Shown here: one piece after another, positions 5,672 through 9,550 of the stretch
Position numbering within the stretch: position 1 is the stretch's first letter
How the letters are laid out: the number at the start of each line of letters is the position of its first letter
Assembly (NCBI GenBank): GCA_003641345.1
Contig: QNAD01000048.1
Span: forward strand, 1 to 9,550
DNA from: Candidatus Zixiibacteriota bacterium
GTDB taxonomy: Bacteria; Zixibacteria; MSB-5A5; GN15; FEB-12
DNA length: 9,550 bases
Direction of reading: 5' to 3'
The notes under the pieces: model-generated
Database searches by the model: none
The model's input: only the letters and a program-made list of their open reading frames with translations
What the model was told of the DNA's origin: nothing
Program-made: the position numbers and the translations under genes

Positions 5672-6310
5672 ATGAAGATATCGACTATAGTTGTAGGCCC
5701 TTTTGCCGTAAATTGTTACTTGTTATGGGATGATAACGGGGAAGGTGTCATTGTTGACCCGGGTGCGGAAAAAGATAAAATTATTGAAACTGTGAATAAA
5801 GCCGGTTTTTCGCCAAAAGCAATTTTATTAACTCATGGACACGGTGACCATATTGCCGCCGTTGCTGATATAAAAGTGAAATACAATATCCCATTATATA
5901 TTGGAAACGGGGAAGAAGACCTTTTAAAAAATCCCTCGGCGAATGTTTCTGCTTATTTTGACGAACCGATTATTGCCCCTGATGCGGATTATCTTTTGGA
6001 AGACAAGCAAATTGTAAAATTCGGAAGTATTGAATTCCAAATATTATCCACTCCCGGTCATTCTCCGGCTGGCATTTGTTATCTTAATGAAAAAGAGAAT
6101 CTGCTGTTCACGGGAGATACGCTATTTGCCGGTTCTATTGGTCGAACTGATTTTCCAGGTTGTTCAACCGAAAAACTTTTGTCATCTATAAGAGAAAAAA
6201 TATTAGTTTTACCTGACGGTATTATCTGTTTTCCTGGACATGGTTCTCATACGACAGTAGGAACTGAGCGAAATAGTAATCCATTTTTAGTTGGAGATGG
6301 TTTTGTCTGA
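5672..6310 (+). CDS. MBL-fold metallohydrolase, glyoxalase II (hydroxyacylglutathione hydrolase)-like
   Basis: A 212-residue cytoplasmic zinc hydrolase of the metallo-beta-lactamase superfamily, closest in motif layout to the small GloB/YcbL group that hydrolyses glutathione-type thioesters. Metal ligands are all present: THGHGDH at 54-60 (H55, H57, D59, H60), H130 in STPGHSPAG, D149 in FTGDTLFAGSIGRTDFPG, and H190 in FPGHG. The protein lacks the extra C-terminal substrate domain of classical glyoxalase II, so the true thioester substrate is unknown. I chose the ATG at 5672 (MKISTIVVGP) because family members begin this way. An in-frame TTG at 5660 lies inside the promoter. No SD is visible. 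The gene diverges from prfB and overlaps the start of the PHP gene. Confidence 0.9.
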   Translation: MKISTIVVGPFAVNCYLLWDDNGEGVIVDPGAEKDKIIETVNKAGFSPKAILLTHGHGDHIAAVADIKVKYNIPLYIGNGEEDLLKNPSANVSAYFDEPIIAPDADYLLEDKQIVKFGSIEFQILSTPGHSPAGICYLNEKENLLFTGDTLFAGSIGRTDFPGCSTEKLLSSIREKILVLPDGIICFPGHGSHTTVGTERNSNPFLVGDGFV

Positions 6311-7154
6311 GATATTTGAAATAACCAGATTGCCTTTTGAAGCTGTTGCCGACTATCATGTTCATTGTGATTACTCAGTTGATGCTGAGGGAACTATCAA
6401 TGAATACTGTGAAGCGGCTATAAAACGGGGATTGGCGGAAATCTGTTTCACGACTCATTTTGACAGTAATCCAATTGATGATCACAGTTTGAATGTTATA
6501 AGAATAAATGGTGAGAATAAACCTGCCACGATTGAAAATATGGCACCTTATGTTGATGATGTTTTAAATGCTCATGATAAGTATTATCCATTAGGTTTGT
6601 CAGTTAAGTTGGGTGTGGAAATAGGCTGGTACGAAGGATGCGAAGAGATTGTTTCGAAATTGAAAGAAAAATACGATTTTGATTATATTTTAGCCGGTTT
6701 GCATGATTTGGATGGCATTTGTTTTTGTTGTAAAAATTCTTATGAAAAATTATTCAGTAAATATACTTTAACAAAATTGACAGAAAAATATTTTGAACAG
6801 TTGATCAAAGCAACTCAAACAAATCTTTTTGATGCGATAGCTCATGCCTGCTATTATTTGAGATATGGAAGAAAATTTTATTCAAATGAAATTGAAATTA
6901 TTCATAAAGAATATATGGGTGATTTTTTTGAAACACTTAAAAATTCCGATACATCTCTTGAAATCAACACGTCCGGTATTCGTCATGGGAACGACCATTA
7001 TTATCCTCATATGCCATTTGTAAATTCAGCCAAAAAAGCAGGAGTGGAATTTAATCATATTGGCTCCGATTCACACCACCCCAGTCAGATAGGTTTGGAT
7101 TTTGAAATAGCGGTTTCTTTGATCCCTGACGCTATTAAAGGTAGTGAAGCTTAG
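6297..7154 (+). CDS. PHP-domain phosphoesterase, histidinol-phosphatase (HisJ/HisK)-like
   Basis: A cytoplasmic metal-dependent phosphoesterase with the complete PHP ligand set. Counting from ATG 6297 these are H21 and H23 (DYHVH), H54 (TTHF), E108 (GVEIGW), H136 (AGLHDLDG), H183 (IAHACYY), and D258 and H260 (GSDSHH). The length (285 aa) and NTSG segment fit the histidinol-phosphatase type, which converts histidinol phosphate to histidinol. No other histidine-biosynthesis gene is nearby, so a different phosphoester substrate is possible. A cysteine-rich CFCC follows the H136 motif. The start is uncertain. ATG 6297 directly abuts GGAG, which is too close for a normal SD. TTG 6303 has the same GGAG at an ideal 6-nt spacing and would give 283 aa. 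Either way the gene overlaps the end of the hydrolase gene by 8-14 nt, so the two are probably coupled. Confidence 0.85.
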   Translation: MVLSEIFEITRLPFEAVADYHVHCDYSVDAEGTINEYCEAAIKRGLAEICFTTHFDSNPIDDHSLNVIRINGENKPATIENMAPYVDDVLNAHDKYYPLGLSVKLGVEIGWYEGCEEIVSKLKEKYDFDYILAGLHDLDGICFCCKNSYEKLFSKYTLTKLTEKYFEQLIKATQTNLFDAIAHACYYLRYGRKFYSNEIEIIHKEYMGDFFETLKNSDTSLEINTSGIRHGNDHYYPHMPFVNSAKKAGVEFNHIGSDSHHPSQIGLDFEIAVSLIPDAIKGSEA

Positions 7155-7160
7155 AATTGT

Positions 7161-7775
7161 ATGCCTCATCGTAAATTTAATAAACTCTTACGTGATTTTT
7201 ATAACCGCCCGACTTTGGAAATTTGCCATGATATTTTAGGGAAATATATTATATATAATTCTTCAGAAGGTAAATTATCGGCTAAAATAGTCGAAGTGGA
7301 AGCATATATTGCTGTGAATGATCCTGCCAGCCATGCTTATAGAGGGAAAACTGAAAGGAATAAACCTATGTTTGGAAATCCAGGTTTTTCTTATGTGTAT
7401 TTTATTTATGGCATGTATCACTGTTTTAATTTTGTGACTGAACCTGAAGGACAAGCGGCGGCAATACTTTTGCGAGGGGCAGAACCGGAAGAAGGGATTA
7501 ATTTTTTTCGATCTAATTCAAAAGTTGTTAAAGATTATCAATTATTAAACGGACCCGGTAAATTCTGCCGGTCATTTAATATAAACCTTGTGCATAATAA
7601 TATAGATTTAACCGGCGAATTAATCTATTTTGAAGATAGGAATCAAAAGGTTAAAAATATTATAGAATCATCACGCATTGGAATAAAAAGCGGGCAAGAA
7701 AAGCTTTGGCGATTTTATGATAATGATTCTATGGCTGTATCTGTAAAGAAAAACAGGAATAAAGTTGGAGTATGA
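7161..7775 (+). CDS. mpg: 3-methyladenine DNA glycosylase (AAG/MPG family)
   Basis: This enzyme starts base-excision repair by cutting the N-glycosidic bond of alkylated or deaminated purines such as 3-methyladenine and hypoxanthine. The 204-residue protein aligns over the whole family. RDFYNRPTLEICHDILGK opens the fold. KIVEVEAYI carries E47, equivalent to human AAG E125, which activates water, and Y49 (Y127). H58 matches H136. YFIYGMYHCFN supplies Y80 and Y83, matching Y159 and the intercalating Y162. LLRGAEPEEG and NGPGKFCRSFNI complete the pattern. The ATG at 7161 is 6 nt after the PHP stop codon and no convincing SD is visible, so translation probably relies on coupling or an unstructured leader. 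The catalytic residues are intact. Its neighbours do not suggest a dedicated repair operon. Confidence 0.95.
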   Translation: MPHRKFNKLLRDFYNRPTLEICHDILGKYIIYNSSEGKLSAKIVEVEAYIAVNDPASHAYRGKTERNKPMFGNPGFSYVYFIYGMYHCFNFVTEPEGQAAAILLRGAEPEEGINFFRSNSKVVKDYQLLNGPGKFCRSFNINLVHNNIDLTGELIYFEDRNQKVKNIIESSRIGIKSGQEKLWRFYDNDSMAVSVKKNRNKVGV

Positions 7776-7850
7776 ATTTATTTTTTTATTGATAAAAATA
7801 ACTTTTGGCTGTTTGATAGGTATAAGTAAGAAATAAAAAAAGAATTTATT
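7776..7850. other. 75-bp A/T-rich gap before the M50 peptidase gene
   Basis: Long T and A runs are present, with no hairpin strong enough to call a terminator. TATAAG (7821-7826) could be a -10, but I find no good -35 at the right distance. The gap is the widest break between Mpg and the M50 gene and could hold a promoter of its own. The sequence does not settle this. Confidence 0.3.
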
Positions 7851-8477
7851 ATGTTTGATGCTGAATTTTTACAAAGAGCAATTATTGCCGCACCTGCCAT
7901 TTTATTTGCACTGACAGTTCATGAATATTTTCATGCTTGGACTGCTTTGAGATTTGGTGACCCTACCGCTCGGGATATGGGAAGATTAACTCTTAACCCG
8001 ATGGCACATTTGTCGCTTATGGGTACACTGATGATGTTTTTATCAGGTTTTAGATTTGGGTGGGCTAAACCGGTGCCGGTCAACCCGATGAATCTTGATA
8101 ATCCTCGGAAAGCTGATATCTGGATTTCGGCGGCTGGTCCTTTGTCTAATTTAGGTTTGGCGTTTATTTTCGGCACCATTTTCAGATTAGCAGGGTTTTT
8201 AGAGTTTAATATGCCCGAAGGGGTGTATATGTTTTTATTTTTTTCAGTGATGATAAATGTTTCGTTAGCATTTTTTAATTTGATACCATTATTTCCACTG
8301 GACGGTTCACATATATTAAAAAATTTAATGCCACGTGAGTATAATCATCATTTTGATAAATTAGAGCAGTTTGCTCCGTTTATATTAATTTTTATGATTA
8401 TCACAGGCAGTTTTTGGTTTATACTGGGTCCATTTATCAGTTTGTTTGTATATATCTTTAGTGGAATACAAATCTAA
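7851..8477 (+). CDS. Site-2-protease-like membrane zinc peptidase (M50 family)
   Basis: A 208-residue integral membrane metallopeptidase of the short M50B type, without a PDZ or CBS domain. The zinc motif HEYFH (H24, E25, H28) lies in the first hydrophobic helix. The third ligand is D151 in NLIPLFPLDGSHIL, the family's NPxxxxDG-type segment in a later helix. GDPTARDMGRLTLNPMAHL and the conserved GWAKPVPVNP lie between them, and a last hydrophobic helix covers about 174-205. Related proteins are common but their substrates are mostly unknown; cleavage of membrane-embedded anti-sigma factors or signal-peptide remnants is the usual proposal. The start at 7851 fits the family N-terminus although no SD is visible. 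A lipoprotein gene begins 5 nt after its stop, so the two are probably co-transcribed. Confidence 0.92.
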   Translation: MFDAEFLQRAIIAAPAILFALTVHEYFHAWTALRFGDPTARDMGRLTLNPMAHLSLMGTLMMFLSGFRFGWAKPVPVNPMNLDNPRKADIWISAAGPLSNLGLAFIFGTIFRLAGFLEFNMPEGVYMFLFFSVMINVSLAFFNLIPLFPLDGSHILKNLMPREYNHHFDKLEQFAPFILIFMIITGSFWFILGPFISLFVYIFSGIQI

Positions 8478-8482
8478 GTGTT

Positions 8483-9163
8483 ATGAGAATTATTTGCTTA
8501 ATTCTATTGGTTTTCTCTATTATCGGTTGTTCTGTTTCAAAAAAGACAATGATTGGAGAAGAAGTCTCTGGAGTAGATTCTAATAAAAAGATTTCCGCTG
8601 AAGCTTTTTTATATGACGCCAAATATTATGATAACAATAAACCACGATCATTTAGGTTACAGATTTTCAGGACAGATTCTATAATTGCTTTTACAGGTAA
8701 TGGATATTTGGGTAAGGGGGTTTTAAGAGGAACGCTGACTTCAGATTCTCTAAAAGCATATTTCCCAACCGAAGACGAATATTATTATAGAGATGTTGAT
8801 TTAATTTTCAAACAATCAGAATGCAATATTTCTGATGATGATTTTGATTTATCAGCTTTGTTTGATTTTTACAAAATCATGAAATTGAATAATGCTATTT
8901 ATGAAATATCAGAAACTGATAATAATCGAAAAAAAATTGTTATAAACCCCAAAAAATGCAGTTGGGATATTGAAATTGAATATAAAAATTATGATTCAGA
9001 TTTAAGACCTTATCTGTTTTCATACACAAATAAAGACAATCGAAAAATATCTGCAAAACTTCGAAAATTTAAGAAATCAGCCAATGTTAAGTTAAACCTG
9101 TTTAAAATGCCAGTATTAGAAAAAGTTTCTGAAGTCAATGCTTTAGACGGACTGGTGAATTAA
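8483..9163 (+). CDS. Predicted lipoprotein of unknown function (possible LolB/DUF4292-like fold)
   Basis: I do not recognise this 226-residue protein with certainty. The N-terminus MRIICLILLVFSIIGC is a short lipoprotein signal with the lipobox IIGC, so Cys16 would be lipidated and the mature protein anchored to a membrane on the periplasmic side. The rest is polar with alternating beta-type stretches. The segment at about 62-92 (RTDSIIAFTGNGYLGKGVLRG, then TSDSLKAYFP) resembles a pattern in DUF4292/LolB-like lipoproteins, where a DS-containing strand pair is followed by a glycine-rich turn. The C-terminal third is lysine-rich. It begins 5 nt after the M50 gene without a clear SD and precedes an ABC exporter gene. 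A role in the envelope or in lipid/lipoprotein handling is inference from context only. Confidence 0.72.
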   Translation: MRIICLILLVFSIIGCSVSKKTMIGEEVSGVDSNKKISAEAFLYDAKYYDNNKPRSFRLQIFRTDSIIAFTGNGYLGKGVLRGTLTSDSLKAYFPTEDEYYYRDVDLIFKQSECNISDDDFDLSALFDFYKIMKLNNAIYEISETDNNRKKIVINPKKCSWDIEIEYKNYDSDLRPYLFSYTNKDNRKISAKLRKFKKSANVKLNLFKMPVLEKVSEVNALDGLVN

Positions 9164-9175
9164 CATAATCCTCAG

Positions 9176-9206
9176 TTGACAGTTCTTTATAAGTTCAGCA
9201 TATTAT
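9176..9206 (+). promoter_or_regulatory. Possible promoter before the ABC transporter gene
   Basis: TTGACA (9176-9181) is a perfect -35. The possible -10 elements are CATATT (9199-9204) at 17 nt, which is weak, or TATTAT (9201-9206) at 19 nt, which is a better match but wide. A start would fall near 9210, leaving a short leader that includes the SD. It would allow the ABC gene to be transcribed separately from the lipoprotein gene. Confidence 0.35.
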
Positions 9207-9222
9207 TAAATTATTTAAGTTT

Positions 9223-9236
9223 AGGTGAAATAATTG
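9223..9236 (+). promoter_or_regulatory. SD supporting a TTG start for the ABC transporter gene
   Basis: AGGTGA (9223-9228), five bases, then TTG (9234). No in-frame ATG occurs before residue 36, which lies inside the first membrane helix, so the TTG with this SD is the best start. Confidence 0.7.
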
Positions 9237-9550
9237 AATTTATATAAACGTACAATTACAGCAATAACCCCATTTTGGAAACAGTTGGTGACAGCTTCGC
9301 TATCAGCCGCTATCCATGCTATATTGTCCGGTATGCTGGTCTGGATGGTGGGACCACTGCTTATGACATTGTTTCAGGTGAACGGGGTGGAAAGTAAAAT
9401 AGATTCGGTTGTTGAACAGCCATTGGATCCGTCGGCGACATCTGAAATTGTAAAAGATTTGACCGGTTCGGTCGATTCCTTTAAAGAGGATATGAAAAAT
9501 TGGATAAATGAACTGGTGCTTGCTGACAATCGGCAGGATACTTTAATTAA
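9234..9550 (+). CDS. ABC exporter, permease N-terminus (MsbA-like), partial at window end
   Basis: The frame opens at TTG 9234 and stays open to the last base, giving 105 complete codons of a longer protein. The start reads MNLYKRTITAITPFWKQLV, the amphipathic elbow helix typical of exporter-type ABC half-transporters. A hydrophobic helix follows at about residues 20-46 (SLSAAIHAILSGMLVWMVGP). Next comes a polar periplasmic stretch with FKEDMKNWINELVLADNRQD, which in related proteins leads into the second helix. The nucleotide-binding domain lies outside the window. Members of this family flip lipid A precursor or other lipids and drugs, and the cargo here cannot be told. The assignment rests on overall resemblance of this N-terminal part, not on Walker motifs. 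Confidence 0.72.
   Translation, partial: MNLYKRTITAITPFWKQLVTASLSAAIHAILSGMLVWMVGPLLMTLFQVNGVESKIDSVVEQPLDPSATSEIVKDLTGSVDSFKEDMKNWINELVLADNRQDTLI

Overview
This is an AT-rich stretch of a Gram-negative bacterial chromosome carrying mostly housekeeping and central-metabolism genes. A lipoprotein with a lipobox and an exporter-type ABC protein point to a two-membrane cell. ATP-type PEP carboxykinase, a short single-domain Pta, frequent TTG starts, several genes without a Shine-Dalgarno (SD) sequence and a possible TAnnTTTG-like promoter would fit an uncultured lineage of the FCB group (Zixibacteria- or Marinimicrobia-like). That assignment is a guess from general resemblance and no marker gene here proves it.

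Layout. Positions 1-485 hold no convincing gene. They contain four copies of GGAATGACA, a cluster of three hairpins (144-286) that looks like a decayed dispersed repeat, and two tandem intrinsic terminators (358-390, 429-452) for the minus-strand operon. Positions 486-5485 are a minus-strand operon in transcription order prfB - pta - aspartate-type aminotransferase - pckA. Spacing is very tight (20 nt, 3 nt, and a 4-nt ATGA overlap). prfB is encoded in two frames joined by the classic RF2 programmed +1 frameshift, so its first 49 residues are lost if only the long frame is called. A good sigma70-type promoter (5512-5540) lies just upstream, with a possible CRP/FNR-like palindrome at 5559-5574.

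Positions 5660-9550 run on the plus strand, divergent from prfB: a glyoxalase-II-like metallo-beta-lactamase hydrolase, a PHP-domain histidinol-phosphatase-like enzyme overlapping it, a 3-methyladenine DNA glycosylase (Mpg/AAG), a site-2-protease-like M50 membrane peptidase, a lipoprotein of unknown function, and the N-terminal part of an ABC exporter cut by the window edge.

How the genes fit together. The minus-strand operon links acetyl-CoA/acetyl-phosphate (Pta), oxaloacetate/aspartate (aminotransferase) and oxaloacetate/PEP (PckA) under one promoter, led by a self-regulating translation factor. The plus-strand cluster is functionally mixed (detoxification, phosphoester hydrolysis, DNA repair, membrane proteolysis, envelope). 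I see no CRISPR array, prophage, toxin-antitoxin pair, insertion sequence with a transposase, or tRNA/rRNA. I found no clearly new multi-gene system. The items most worth a second look are the structured intergenic element, the prfB-led metabolic operon with its recoding site, and the contrast in ribosome-binding signals between the two strands.
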